Below are positions 42,247-53,197 of a stretch of 64,000 bases of DNA, piece after piece. Below the pieces are notes generated by a model. That model was not told the origin of the DNA and ran no database searches. It saw nothing but the letters and a program-made list of their open reading frames with translations. This DNA is from Hepsetus odoe. Lineage: Eukaryota > Chordata > Actinopteri > Characiformes > Hepsetidae. Each line of letters starts with the position of its first letter. The stretch's first letter is position 1. Made by a program: the position numbers and the translations under genes. The stretch is from assembly GCA_017165825.1 (NCBI GenBank), contig CM029382.1, forward strand, positions 20,545,170 to 20,609,169, read 5' to 3'.

Positions 42247-42959
42247 CAAAAATTTATGGCACTGTGATATCTGACATGGTGATTAAAAGATATTGTGTAG
42301 TCTGATCTCAGTATGTTAAGAGTGATGATGCTTGGCAGGGCTGGAAATTGAACCATAATTTCTTACATGCATGACAGCTGTTTTATTCAGTTTGTCATCT
42401 ATCCCGCACATTTGAAAAGATCATTCACAGTTTAAGCTAATGAAGTCAATAATTGTGCAAACAAGAAGAATTAAAAACTGGCATGGAGCAACATTAATCA
42501 GTATATAATAATTGCCATTCTTTTTTGTCCCAAATCAAATTCCGCTAAATCTGTTAAATCAGTCAATTAAGCTCCCTGTCTAGAGGGTTTATCAACATGA
42601 AGTGTTTATAAATGTTTATAGAGGTCAGCATATTTTTGATGGATATTAACATATTTTGACATGAAAATAAGAGGATCAGGCCAGCTTGAAATATCTGAAA
42701 AAATATATTATTCAAATTTGCCTTAAATTAAATGAAAAGAGCTTTGTGGTTCTTGGAACAAGGAATGGCATGCAGTAAACTTTAGATTTGTACAAGGCAA
42801 GGAAGGTTTTTTTTAAAAAGCACCTTCCATAAACAAAAATAAAATGAGATAACAACCAGAAAAACTGGATGGATTAAGCATAATTAAACAGCATATTGAA
42901 AAAGAAATACAATTAACACAATGCATTAAAAAAAGCACTAGAGCTGCACAAGCAAAGGC
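42247..42959. other. No gene recognised
   Basis: AT-rich, only short frames, no element ends. Confidence 0.35.
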
Positions 42960-44055
42960 ATTTCTTGGTGCTTGTCAAAAGCCTGGATAAATGGTGAGTG
43001 TAATGACAGGAATGGCAGGAAGAGGGGGAATGTCCAGATGCATGAGGAGAGAAGGAGGGGTAGGAGAGTGGATGTGAGCGTAAGAACTTTGAATGTTAGC
43101 AGAATGACTGGTAATGAGAGAGTGTTAACTGATAAAATTAAGTGATGGAAAGTTGATATTTTGTGTGTGCAATAGACTAGATGGAAGGATAGTAAGGCCA
43201 GTTTGGCGGTAGGTTCAAATAGTTTTCCCATAGAGTGGATAAAAGGAGAAATTTTATGTTATTTTCTTCTTGCACTCTGCACTCTACTGATAACACTGCT
43301 CCGTCACACTGTTACACTGCCCAACAACCTGGGCTGTTTTGTTCTATAACACTGCAGCCCTCTTACGGAAGTACTGTCTGTTGTGCTGTCTGTTGTCTAC
43401 ACTTGTCTTGTGTATTATGTTGTGTCTTCTGTTGTGTCTTATGTTGTCTTGTGTGTTATGTTGTGTCTGATGTTGTTTTGTGTGTAGCACCAGGGTCCTG
43501 GAGGAATGTGGTTGTTGATGGTTGTGGATTTTGCTGAAGTGATGTAAATGACTGTAGTAAGAAGCGGGAGGTGAACAGGGAGGCATAAGGGTGGAGGAAG
43601 ATGCACACAGGTGGATTATTTCCTTTGCAGGAGAATTATTCTAAATGAAACTGCAAAGTAGTGACAGGTGAGAGTGTAGCTAAAGAGCATAGGATGGTGC
43701 TCTGTAGGAAGATCTTGGAGGTCAAGAGGATGAAAAAGTAATGGTGGGTGGTCTAGTGGTAGCACACTCACCTACAGCCCAAGAGATTTGAATCCCACCT
43801 CCAGCACTACCACCATTGAAAGTGAAGATCCTGAGCAATTAACCCCAAGTTGCTCCAGAGTGTCTGCTAAATGCTGTAAAAGTAAATGGTGTAAGTTAAA
43901 GGAAGAAGTTTGTAAGGTGCAGTTCAGGCTGGAGTTAAAATGAGCACTGGGGGCTAGTGAAGAATTACCAAATTATTGGGCAACTACTTGAAAGGTGCTC
44001 AGTGGAACATCAGGATAGAAGAGGGAGGATAAGGAAACCTGGAGGTGGAATGTAG
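42960..44055 (+). mobile_element. RTE LINE relic, rearranged
   Basis: At 43035-43195 the nucleotides match the endonuclease start of the RTE family (GGTAGGAGAGTGGATGTGAG, AACTTTGAATGTTAGCAG, GTTGATATTTTGTGTGTGC, AGACTAGATGGAAGGA) with stops. GTTGTGTCTTATGTTGTCTT-type tandem units at 43383-43486 interrupt it. RTE-like wording resumes at 43660-43735 (GAGAGTGTAGCTAAAGAGC, GGAAGATCTTGGAGGTCA) and perhaps 43890-44055. A family A SINE sits at 43741-43890. Confidence 0.5.
43741..43890 (+). repeat. tRNA-derived SINE, family A, shortened
   Basis: GGTGGGTGGTCTAGTGGTAG, ATTTGAATCCCACC, GCACTACCACCATTG, then GTTGCTCCAGAGTGTCTGCT: the middle is deleted relative to other copies. Confidence 0.8.
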
Positions 44056-44830
44056 AAATTTAGGAGTGTATACAGAAGAAGAACTCGGGAAGAAATCAAG
44101 GAGTCGACCCCCAAAACCAGCACCACTAACCCATCTGCCAAGCCGAAAGCAGAGAAGGCGCAGCTCCAGGTTAGTGGGAACTTTAGAATGATAGTTCGGG
44201 TGCAGATGTGGATTGAACATGAGGCTGCAGTAACCATTCAGGCGCAGGTGAGGAAGCATTTAAGCAGAAAACACTACCTGAAGCTACGGTGGGCAGCCAG
44301 GACTGTTCAGCGATATTACCGAGCTAATAAGATGTTGAAGCAAGAAATGAAGTCTTTGAAGGAGAAAAAGATGGCTGCTGTTCTGCAAGCCGCATTCCGA
44401 GACCAGACAGACTCTGAAACAGAAGCACCAGGCTGCCACTGTGATACAATGTGCTTACAGGGCTCACTGTACTCGGACGCGACATGAAATATGCTGCTGT
44501 TGCCATTCAGCTGAGGTATCGTTCCACCCTTGATGCCAGAAAGCAGAGGGAGGAATTCTTGGAATTGTGCTCTGCTGCAATGTTCCTGCAAGCCTGCTTC
44601 AGAGGTCAGAGGGTCAGAAGGGAGCTTCCCTGCAACATCAGGCAGCTTCCCTGATTCAGGCGGCATTCAAAAGACACAGGGAAGTGCCAGGCCATAAGGG
44701 TGTCAGCCATCATTCAAAGACATTATAGGTCCTACATTAAGGGTAAATGTGACCGTGAGAGGACCAAAGGACTCTTGTCCATTTGTAAGAGGGAGATGGA
44801 AACCGAAAGAAAAGCTCTGGCTCAGGACAA
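44056..44830 (+). pseudogene. ASPM-like IQ-repeat remnant
   Basis: An intronless stretch encodes at least eight calmodulin-binding IQ-type units spread over three frames: HEAAVTIQAQVRKHLSRKHY, RWAARTVQRYYRANK, KMAAVLQAAFRDQ, HQAATVIQCAYRAHCTRTRH, KYAAVAIQLRYRSTLDARK, CSAAMFLQACFRGQRVRRE, HQAASLIQAAFKRHRE and VSAIIQRHYRSYIKGK. The tight spacing and alternating form resemble the IQ array of abnormal spindle protein ASPM, a mitotic spindle-pole protein; myosin-type proteins have fewer units. Frame changes near 44400, 44485, 44625 and 44700 prevent a single product, so it is a pseudogene. The first frame is open back to 44056 with a Lys/Thr-rich leader. It is GC-richer than its surroundings. No poly-A tail or TSD was found. 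Identity is by repeat style only. Confidence 0.55.
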
Positions 44831-44941
44831 AGGTGAGCTCAATGGCAAGAACAGTGAATTCAGAAAAGCAAGAGAGGTCTCCAGAAGAAAGCTGCAAGCT
44901 GTGATGGGGGACCAAAGAGAGAGGCTGGAGGGAACGGATGA

Positions 44942-46579
44942 ACGGAGGGAACGGATGAACAGAGGGACCAAACTGCATGCCAGGCAACGAGGAGAGTCAG
45001 GACCAGTCAGGAGAAGTTAGAAGCTAAAGTAGCCGCTATGGAGGAACAGCTGAATCAGACCAGGGCAGAGCTGAGACAGGTGCAAGACCACAACGTCGCT
45101 CTGCAGGCAGAACTGGGAACAGCCGGGAGAGAGACCGGTAAACCCACTGAGCTGCAAGACCCATTCAGAGATGGTCAAGGAGGGAAGGTAATGCACAATT
45201 TTGTATGTTCGATTATGGACAAAAAACTCAGTATCCACTGTGTTTCTGAGAACCTGGACTCCATGAGATTCACCCTGCAGGTACTTAGGGCAGAGTGTCA
45301 CAGGGCCAAAAACAATTTTTCCATGTTTAGCTCTTTTTTAGATTCTTTCAGGCCAAGGATTTCCAGTGGATCGGACCATTCCTCAAGGGACCCCATTGGC
45401 GAGTCGGGGAGAGCGACAAGGAAGTTCCATGCAACCAATTGGTCGGTAGAGGTACCCATAACAATTAAGTCTCTTCTGAAATCACTCGCGTTGATTACTG
45501 ATTCAGAATATGGGCAGAGAAAGCCTCTGGTGGAGATCCTGTCCACAGATACCTCAGGCATCATTTCTGGAACAGACTGCCCTCCCTGGATCTCTTCCCT
45601 TTTTTTTGTGAATTCAGTAAGTAAAGTCACAGAAATTGAGTCTAGTTCCTCAGCGGTACTCAATTCCCTTGACCTTAACCTTTCAGAGAGTGATCCAGAG
45701 GAGGAGTGCTCCAGAGGCTTTGTGGAAGCTACTGGTGATGACAATCCAGCAGCCCAACCTGATGTGCCTGTGGAAGACCCACAGACACCAGAGGCTCCGG
45801 AATTAATCGAACCCCCTCCTCTTCAGAAGAGAGGAGTAACCCAGGTTGCCACGGGTAAGGTCAGTACAAGCAAAGCACAAGTCATCATGCCTCTCAGAGA
45901 GGGAAGCACACAGTTACCCAGGCCTCCCAGAGGCCAGCAGTGCCAGAGGAGAGCAACAGCGTTCACTGCAGCAGTGGAAGGATACCTTTCCTTTATTGCT
46001 GCCAGTGCACCCAAAAGAGTCTTCACACCAACTGTTCTTCCCCCAAACCTCCTGCTAAATGCCCGCGTGAATATCATCCCAGTTGGCACAACAATAAAAC
46101 TAAGCTCCAATCAGCACCTGATTGTTCCAGAGGGGAATTGCGCTTTACCAGCCACGCTAATTCCAGCTACCATGCCCATAACACATCCACTCAATCAGTC
46201 TTCTCAGAACTTGCAGCCTGTGTATGAAGAAGACGAGAAATGCCACACCTCAGATGACGAAACGATAGTCATGGAAAGCAAGAAGGACAGAGACCGGAGG
46301 CGGAGCACGCACTGGGTAACAAACTCTTCCCATATTAACCACAGAGAATCTCCTGAATTTAGCTCTTTCTCAGGTGATGACCAGACAAGGCCCTTGAGCC
46401 AAGCAGACAAGTCCTCCAGAGGCCCCACTACAGAGTCAGAGAGACAGGTGACAGAGGAAACACGGGACAGCAGAAAGACACTGAAAGAATATACGGCTAA
46501 ACACAAATACCAAAAGGACTTGGTTACAAAGATATGGACTGAAACTCTGGGATACCCCTCACACCGCCAGGACCCCTGA
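44942..46579 (+). CDS. Unassigned 546-codon open frame downstream of the ASPM-like remnant
   Basis: Open from 44942; the first good ATG is at 45038 (513 codons) and the stop TGA at 46577. The start is uncertain because coiled-coil-like sequence (REMETERKALAQDKGEL, 44793 onward) precedes it in another frame. The N-terminus is predicted coiled coil (KLEAKVAAMEEQLNQTRAEL then QVQDHNVALQAEL). The middle is Ser- and Asp/Glu-rich (NLSESDPEEECSR), followed by a Pro-rich stretch (PQTPEAPELIEPPP), a moderately hydrophobic region (APKRVFTPTVLPPNLL, NIIPVGTTIKLSSNQ), a basic run (KKDRDRRRS) and the C-terminus KHKYQKDLVTKIWTETLGY. I do not recognise the family. A frame this long at balanced GC is most unlikely by chance, so it was recently coding: a retrogene, a captured element gene or a chimeric transcript copy. 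No intron, promoter or poly-A site was identified. Confidence 0.4.
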   Translation, partial: TEGTDEQRDQTACQATRRVRTSQEKLEAKVAAMEEQLNQTRAELRQVQDHNVALQAELGTAGRETGKPTELQDPFRDGQGGKVMHNFVCSIMDKKLSIHCVSENLDSMRFTLQVLRAECHRAKNNFSMFSSFLDSFRPRISSGSDHSSRDPIGESGRATRKFHATNWSVEVPITIKSLLKSLALITDSEYGQRKPLVEILSTDTSGIISGTDCPPWISSLFFVNSVSKVTEIESSSSAVLNSLDLNLSESDPEEECSRGFVEATGDDNPAAQPDVPVEDPQTPEAPELIEPPPLQKRGVTQVATGKVSTSKAQVIMPLREGSTQLPRPPRGQQCQRRATAFTAAVEGYLSFIAASAPKRVFTPTVLPPNLLLNARVNIIPVGTTIKLSSNQHLIVPEGNCALPATLIPATMPITHPLNQSSQNLQPVYEEDEKCHTSDDETIVMESKKDRDRRRSTHWVTNSSHINHRESPEFSSFSGDDQTRPLSQADKSSRGPTTESERQVTEETRDSRKTLKEYTAKHKYQKDLVTKIWTETLGYPSHRQDP

Positions 46580-46790
46580 ACATTACTGGCCAGAGGTCCC
46601 TTTTTGTTGAAATTTGGGTGTTTGTGGGCCTGGCCAGGTGCCCCATAAAGGGGACGGTTTCAGTTTAATAGCGTTTTTGTTTAGCCTTCCCCCCTGAGGT
46701 CCGGGTCGAGGTTGTTTTGACGCCTCGGGAGTTGCGTTAAGGAAATCCTTTCATTAGGAATTAACAAAACAAATGCTGCAAAAATTTAAA
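46580..46790 (+). other. GC-rich tail following the unknown ORF
   Basis: About 160 bp after the stop stays GC-rich (GGGCCTGGCCAGGTGCCCC, CTGAGGTCCGGGTCGAGG, ACGCCTCGGGAGTTGCG) before composition falls to AT-rich near 46745. It probably belongs to the same inserted or copied unit. No AATAAA or poly-A run marks its end. Confidence 0.4.
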
Positions 46791-48866
46791 TGAATAGCTC
46801 AGAATGTAGAGAATAACTGGTATAAGCAAAATTACCTTAATGGCGTTCCAATTTCTATCCATTTTGTCATGTTTAAAATTAGGCATGGGTCTGGTTTTGT
46901 TTTATTTATTTATTTATTTATTTTTTTGTAATAATAAACATCTCTTCAATTTAAATGTATTAGGTCTGGATGGTGCTGAGTCTGAAAAACATGAATATGA
47001 GTCAATATTCTATCTAATATCTAAATTCTAATAATTATATTTCTATATAAATTATATTAATTTTGACTTATTCTGACAATATTAGAGTTTAAGAAAAGCT
47101 GTGCAATGTATCCGAGAATCTAGATAATGGTTGGCAGGTATCAAATCAACATCTCTGTAAATAACTAGGGTTTTGCCAAAAGCTATGATGTCCAGATGAA
47201 GCATTTACAGTGTACAACATATATGGGCACTTACTTGGCTGTTATGTGGCAAGAGTCATTCTGAGAACAAGGTGTTTAATATAGTGTTTTGTGATGGACA
47301 GTTTTAATTTATGGAATGCTGATTCATAAAAATATGGAGGAACCCCCACTTATTCATTTTACATGTCAGTTAATCTACACAAGCCCTAGCCCTAAAAAAC
47401 TCTCATTCTGAATTACATATAAGAAGGGCATGTGGGAATTGTCACAAGACTCATTTCTTTATACCTCCCTGTTTACAGTGGTGATCAAGTGCAGAAAATT
47501 AATGAAAGTATTTCCCTGCTGAACCTCTACAAAATTATGTCTTTTAACTGTCATATTATTGCCTTGCAATATTGGATTCAGGGAACTGTGGCACTTTGAC
47601 ATTTTTTCCCATAACTGAGTCAACACTTCAGCTAATAAATGCATTAAATAATAAAAATTAATAAAATGGCAAGAGCAAATTAAATCATCACTGAAATGTA
47701 GTGATTTCAGTGACATGTAATCACTACAAACTTGTTTCTTTGTAATTAGAATATTTAAATAGCTTCAAGGGTAGATATGGCTTTTTCTGTTATTCATCTG
47801 TTATAACTACAGTGCAATTCTTAATATTTTCCCCCTTTTTTTGCTGGACTTCAGTCAGTTTTAATTTCAGTGTATATCTTATTATATATTTTTACTTCAG
47901 ACTCTTTAACTAGAAGTGTATACTCAATTAAGATTAGGTTTCTGTCGTGCTAGACCCAGCCCTGAAGGACCCCTTTTCTGCTCATGGAACATGTCAACAC
48001 TGACTATATTACTAGTCAGAAGTGGTTTGATTCAAGGGGATTGCACTGACAGCTGTTAGAGGGCTGCATGACACATGCCTGGATTTTCTTTGGAAGAATT
48101 TGCCCTTCAGATGGATATTCCCAGTCAGCAGTGCCAGGACAGAAGTATTATCCTGGGAGAGCTCAATTTAAAACATCCTTCATATACTATAAAAAAAAAT
48201 ACAAAAACAGTATGAAATTTGTGCTCTTTATAAAATCACTGTTACTTATGTAGAGAATCATATACAACATAAGGAATTTATTTTAAAAACATTGCAGATG
48301 TGTGTCAAAGTGTCACACATTATTTTTTTAATGCTAGTGCTAATCATTATTTGCAGTCTGTTTATTTTCAGTTATTGAGAGCACCAAATCTACAAAAGTT
48401 GTCATTTTGAGCAGACCATGAAAAGGTCACTTGAATATGTTATATGGATCAGTCAAATCTCACAGTCGGCTAAAAAACATTTCTGGTCAGTAATTTAAGG
48501 AACACAGAAAGTCCCTGAAGCAAGAATATCCAACCCCATCTAAAATTCTAGGATGCCACCTGGAGCTTGTGTTGAAAATTTACAGCCAGCAAGTCAATGA
48601 CTCCCTGACCTGATGCAACATTGATGATGTGTCAGGGGAGGCCTGTGAGGATGGATCTGGAGATGTGGTTCAAGGTAATTTCCAAGCATCATCCTGTCTC
48701 TCTGAGCAGTGTGGTGGCTGTGTGCAAAGTCACCATTTCCCCCCTGAGACATTTAAGTCAATTTGGACTCTTTCTCCATTTATTTTAAGGGTGATAATGG
48801 GTTTACAGAGTTACTGACAGGCCAGTAGTTCATGTGCCATACAGAGCGATAAAATGCAGGATGTTT

Positions 48867-48870
<4 letters not shown>
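46791..48870. other. No gene recognised; AT-rich
   Basis: A TTTATTTATTTATTTATTT run lies near 46903-46923. Short frames only. Nothing further could be supported. Confidence 0.4.

Positions 48871-48931
<61 letters not shown>
48871..48931. repeat. TA microsatellite
   Basis: Uninterrupted (TA)n of about 30 units. Open frames reported through it on both strands are artefacts of the repeat. Confidence 0.95.
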
Positions 48932-48933
<2 letters not shown>

Positions 48934-49225
48934 TTAATGAAACAAAAATGAGGACCAAAGTCTTGCCAGGAAGAATGCATGAGTGTGAGGTTGTCAGTAG
49001 ACATATTAGTATTTATCAAAAGATAAGAAGTGACTGAAAAAAAATGTCTAAACAGCTGCTCATTTCACAAATGAAAGACTTAATTATTTATTCTAGTGAA
49101 ACTCCATAATTTTCACCATGTGGCAGCCGGATTTGTTAGCATCTTTGTCAGGGATACTGTCCTGAGCATAAAGCTAAAAATCTAAAGAACTGACAAAGAA
49201 GCAAATTGAATTTAAATTCTTCACA
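48932..49225. other. No gene recognised
   Basis: Spacer between the TA repeat and an RTE copy. Confidence 0.35.
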
Positions 49226-49681
49226 GAGCCTGTGCTAACCCAGCCACTAGGGATGCAGAAGCCAGTGTATTTCTTCATGTCGGTCCCAAGCCCAGGTAAA
49301 TGGGGAGGGTTACGTCAGGAAGGGCATCCGGTGTAAAACTGCCAAATCAATATGCGGACAATGCTACAGAATTCCATACCGGATTGGTTGAGGCCCGGGT
49401 TAACAACGACCGCCACCAGTGCTGTTAGCCTACAGGGTAAGCTGGTGGAAACTGGACTACTGTTGGCCAAAAAAGAAAAAGAACAAGAAGAGGAGGAAGG
49501 CATGTCCACATGGAGAGGAAAGAAAGAAGGGGCAGAGAGTGAAAGTAAGGGTAGGGACTTTGAAGAGCGTGTTGAGCAGATGGAAGGAATACTTTGAGGG
49601 GCTGATGAATGAAGAAAATGAGAGAGAGAGAAGACTGGATGATGTGAGGATAGTGAATCAGGAAGTGCAGCAAATAAACTA

Positions 49682-50437
49682 ATGGAAGTAAGGGCAGCGA
49701 TGAAGAGGATGAAGAGTGGAAAGTCTGTTGGACCAGATGACATACCAGTGGAAGCATGGAGGTGTTTAGGGGAGCTGGCAGTTGAGTTTCTGACCAGATT
49801 GTTTAACACAATCTTGGTAAGTGAGAGGATGCCTGAGGAGTGGAGACGAAGTGTACTGGTACCGATCTTCAAGAATAAGGGTGATGCACAGAGCTGTAAT
49901 AACTATAGAGGGATAAAGTTGATCAGCCACACCATGAAGTTATGGGGAAGAGTAGTGGAAGCTAGATTAAGAAAAGAGGTGAGGATTAGTGAACAGCAGT
50001 ATGGTTTCATGCTGAGAAAGAGCACTACAGATGCAATGTTTGCTCTAAGGGTGTTGATGGAGAAGTACAGGGAAGGTCAGAAGGAGCATTGTGTCTTTGT
50101 GGACTTGGAGAAAGCATATGAGAGGGTGCCTAGAGAGGAGTTGTGGGTTTTTATGAGGAAGTCTGGTGTTACAGAGAAGTATGTAAGAGTAGTTCAGGAC
50201 TACTTCAGGAGTAGTGTAACAGTAGTGAGATCTGCAGTGGGAGTGACGGATGCATTTAAGGTAGAGGTTGGATTACATCAAGGATCAGCACTGAGCCCAT
50301 TCTTGTTTGCAATAGTAATGGACAGGTTGACGAACGAGGTTAGACAGGAGTCTCCGTGGACGATGATGTTTGCTGATGATATTGTGATCTGTAGTGAGAG
50401 TAGGGAGCAGCTTGAGGAGAACCTGGAGAGATGGAGG
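49682..50437 (+). pseudogene. RTE reverse-transcriptase domain
   Basis: A 252-codon frame retains the RT core in order: KSGKSVGPDDIPVEAW, VLVPIFKNKGD, NNYRGIKLIS, QQYGFMLRKSTTDAMFALR, FVDLEKAYERVP (first catalytic Asp), VEVGLHQGSALSPFLFAIVM and MFADDIVICSE (catalytic FADD). The ATG is not a natural start, since the upstream part of the ORF is out of frame (break near 49680). It ends at ENLERWR, where a deletion joins it to VTKVEEFKYLG sequence in another frame. Without endonuclease and a continuous frame it cannot act alone. Confidence 0.85.
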
Positions 50438-51018
50438 TAACAAAGGTGGAGGAGTTTAAATATTTAGGATCAACAGTTCAGTGTAACGGCAAGTGTGGAA
50501 GAGAGGTGAAGAAGAGAGTGCAGGCAGGTTGGAATGGGTGGAGAAGAGTGGCTGGAGTGATTTGTGACAGACGCACACCAGCTAGAGTAAAAGGGAAGGT
50601 TTACAGGACAGTAGTGAGACCAGCTATGTTGCATGGGTTGGAGACGGTGGCACTGACGAAAAGGCAGGAGGCAGAGCTGGAGGTGTCAGAATTAAAGATG
50701 CTGAGATTTTTGTTGGGTGTGACAAGGATGGACAAAATTAGAAATGAATATATTAGAGGGACAGCTCAGGTTAGACGTCTTGGAGACAAGCTTAGAAAAG
50801 CAAGGCTGCGTTGGTTGGGACATGTCCAGAGAAGAGATGAGGAATTTACTGGAAGGAGGATGTTGATGATGGAGCTGCCAGGAAAGAGGAGAAGAGGAAG
50901 ACCAAAGAGGATGTTTATGGATGTGGTGAGAGAGGACATGCAGATGGTTAGTTTGAAGCAGGAAGATGCAGAGGACCGGAACAAATGGAAACAGTTTATC
51001 CACTGTGGTGACCCCTAA
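50431..51018 (+). pseudogene. RTE C-terminal region
   Basis: A 195-codon frame with EEFKYLGSTVQCNGKCG, RVQAGWNGWRRVAG, RTVVRPAMLHGLETVAL, LKMLRFLLGVTRMDKIRNEY, RWLGHVQRRDEEFTGRR, the basic GKRRRGRPKRMFMDVV and the end IHCGDP, typical of RTE proteins after the RT thumb. It overlaps the preceding frame by a few bases only because of the deletion near 50437. Confidence 0.85.
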
Positions 51019-51146
51019 ACGGGAGCAGCCGAAAGAAGATGAAGAAAGAAAATAGAGCCTGTGCTTGCTCCTAACAATCAATATGTTACAAATGTAAATT
51101 GTCAGGCATCTTTTGTTAAATATTGCCCAAAAGAGTGTTCCATAAG

Positions 51147-51391
51147 TAAAAGTGACAACCCTTGTCATTGCAAGGTCAGAGCATAGCACACAGTGAACCA
51201 CAACAAAATTGGACCTCTGCATTTAACCCACGCACACAAACGCTGTGCAGCTATTGAAAGCGCCAGGGGAGCAGTGACAGGGACAGTACCTTGCTCACGG
51301 GTACCTCAGGGCAACCTACTGGTGAGGGAATCAAACCCACAATCTTCAGATATAGGGGCAACTCCCCAACCACTAGGCCACCGCTGTCCCT
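51147..51391 (-). repeat. tRNA-derived SINE, family C
   Basis: GTAAAAGTGACAACCCTTGT at the 3' end, GGGGAGCAGTGACAGGGACA, AATCAAACCCACAATCTTC (B box region) and CCAACCACTAGGCCACCGC (head), minus orientation. Confidence 0.85.
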
Positions 51392-52015
51392 CAATAACCT
51401 GGTTTTCTTAGGAAAAGGAATGTGTTTATTTAGTCTTTTTAAGCAATTAAAGGACTTGGCAGAAATGTAATATAGATGTATCTAACACATCACCTTCAGA
51501 AAATGATTATACTGCATGAGTGCTTTCTTATTCATCTTAAAGGTCAGGTAATTCATTATGACCAAAAAGCCTGGATATCTCAGTCTTGATGTTTAGCATT
51601 TTATCCCGTATCATTCATGTAAAAATTTCCATATAGAAATAGAAATAATTAAAGAAATATAGTTTGAAGAGTTCTTCCACTGCCCTGTGATATTTTATGT
51701 TTCTACACCTCATCTGATCCAGTTAATAGACCTCTGAAATTGTTTATATTTTGTAGAAGAAATCAATGTCATTTTCAAAATCCTATAACTCCGACGCACC
51801 ATGGACAGGTCGCCAGCCCATCGCAGGTAGAAAGATGCAGTGTCGGTTAACAAGACAGCACTTCAATGCAATAACTGAGAAGATCAGTTTCTGTAGGTGA
51901 GCTGATTACACCAAGATCCCTGTCAACCTTCCAATTCATTTAGCATAGATCAAGATACTGACTGAAATTTTTATACATTTCACAGTTCTAAAGGTGGAAG
52001 TCCGAGAGCAATGAA
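51392..52015. other. Short family B SINE scrap, otherwise nothing
   Basis: CGACGCACCATGGACAGGTC with CGCCAGCCCATCGCAGG at 51793-51828 is a scrap of family B in minus orientation. The remaining sequence shows no gene or element. Confidence 0.5.
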
Positions 52016-52243
52016 GTGATGTCAAGTGTCCAACCATTTTCTGCCGCTTGTCCCAAACGAGGTTGCGGGGTGTCCAGCCCAGCCCAGGTCACCAGCCCAT
52101 CACAGGGAGGAGCAGGGCGGGGACGGCACCTTGCTCATGGGTACCTCAGGGCAACCCATTGGGAAGGGGTTCAAACCCCCGATCCTCCGATCATGTGGCC
52201 AACGCCCTACCCACTAGGCCACCGCTGCCCCGTGATGTCAAGT
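52016..52243 (-). repeat. Family B SINE with 12-bp target duplication
   Basis: GTGATGTCAAGT at 52016-52027 and 52232-52243 frames a minus-strand SINE of 204 bp with head GGGGCAGCGGTGGCC, B box GGGGGTTTGAACCCC and 3' end CGCTTGTCCC... read as GGGACAAGCGGCAGAAAATGG. The central part is shortened relative to 23284-23524, and the ATGG tail has a single unit. Confidence 0.9.
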
Positions 52244-52506
52244 AATTACTGTTATACTGTATAACTACATCATGTAGCCTGTAACATTCAAAGCCACTTG
52301 CTTATGATATGATATTTTTCCACAGGGGAGAGGGGGTAATAGTTTGTGTTTTTGACTTCATAATTGATATGTCAATTAAATTGATATGTAACTAAACTTT
52401 TTTGGCTACTGAAGGCAATTCAGGCTTCAAAAAACAAAAGAAATATTATTTGGGTAAATATCTAAATGACTAAGAACCAATAACCATAACTTCCCCAGCA
52501 CATTTT
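52244..52506. other. No gene recognised
   Basis: AT-rich spacer between two family B SINEs in the same orientation. Confidence 0.35.
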
Positions 52507-52766
52507 GAACTAACATTATCCATTATCTGCCGCTTGTCCCAAACGGGGTCGCGGGGGAGTGCTGGCGTCCAACCCAGCGCACACAGGGCGAGGACAGGGG
52601 ACGCACCCTGGACAGGTCGCCAGCCCATCGCAGGGAGGAGCGGGACGGGGATGGTACCTTGCTCAAAGGTACCTCAGGGCAACCTATTGGGAAGGGGTTC
52701 GAACCCCCACTCCTCCGATCACGTGGCTCACACCCTAACCACTAGGCCACCGCTGTGAACTGACAT
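52507..52766 (-). repeat. Family B SINE with 10-bp target duplication
   Basis: GAACTAACAT at 52507-52516 and GAACTGACAT at 52757-52766 (one mismatch) frame 240 bp: head CAGCGGTGGCCTAGTGG, B box GGGGGTTCGAACCCC, GCGATGGGCTGGCGACC, and the end GACAAGCGGCAGATAATGGA, all on the minus strand. Confidence 0.9.
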
Positions 52767-53136
52767 ATTTTTTCCTAATAATTTCATGATATATGATTTA
52801 TTTTCAGCTGAAATTTAGAACCTGCTTTACTTTTTTATATAGAAACATGCCTTTTTATTAAATAAAAGTATTATGAATAAGAGTAAAATTTTAGAAAAGC
52901 TGTACTTTGTTTTGCAAGGTATTGGACCAGCAGCATGGCTTCAGTGCCATGTCATTCAGCTGCGGGTTTCATACTACAAGGTCAGTAGATGGGGACTGAC
53001 AATGAGAGTCATAGCTTTAAGATGGAGTTCCTTGGCAGACAAGCAGAGAGAGAAGGAAAGCGAGAGATTGCCTTCCAACTTTTTGTATGACTGTCCTTGA
53101 CTCAAATGGAAAAGAATCAAATTGGAATATGAGAAC

Positions 53137-53139
<3 letters not shown>
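52767..53139. other. No gene recognised
   Basis: Mixed composition; a 75-codon frame at 52873-53100 has no domain. Confidence 0.35.

Positions 53140-53194
<55 letters not shown>
53140..53194. repeat. GA microsatellite
   Basis: (GA)n of about 27 units. Glu-Arg or Leu-Ser frames through it are artefacts. Confidence 0.95.

Positions 53195-53197
<3 letters not shown>

Larger units (their letters stand above)
49226..51050 (+). mobile_element. RTE LINE with intact ends and internal deletions
   Basis: It starts ACCCAGCCACTAGGGATGCA and keeps the 5' UTR (GCATCCGGTGTAAAAC, CATACCGGATTGG, GTGCTGTTAGCCTACAGGGT). Right after the endonuclease start (VKVRVGTL, near 49545) the sequence jumps to SVLSRWKEYFEGLMNEE, so the endonuclease is missing. 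The reverse transcriptase follows, and after its thumb a second gap near 50437 removes roughly 100 bp present in the 57 kb copy. The 3' end is complete: HCGDP, then CCTAAACGGGAGCAGCCG and a short AAGA tail. Confidence 0.85.

Noticed and set aside
45298..45744. 148-codon minus-strand frame opposite the unknown ORF
   Set aside because: Much shorter than the sense frame and without motifs; treated as shadow.
48780..49037. Tyr-Ile repeat proteins on both strands
   Set aside because: Translation of a TA microsatellite.
49315..49872. 185-codon minus-strand frame over the RTE copy
   Set aside because: Antisense of the RTE 5' UTR and RT start; Ser/Leu-rich shadow.
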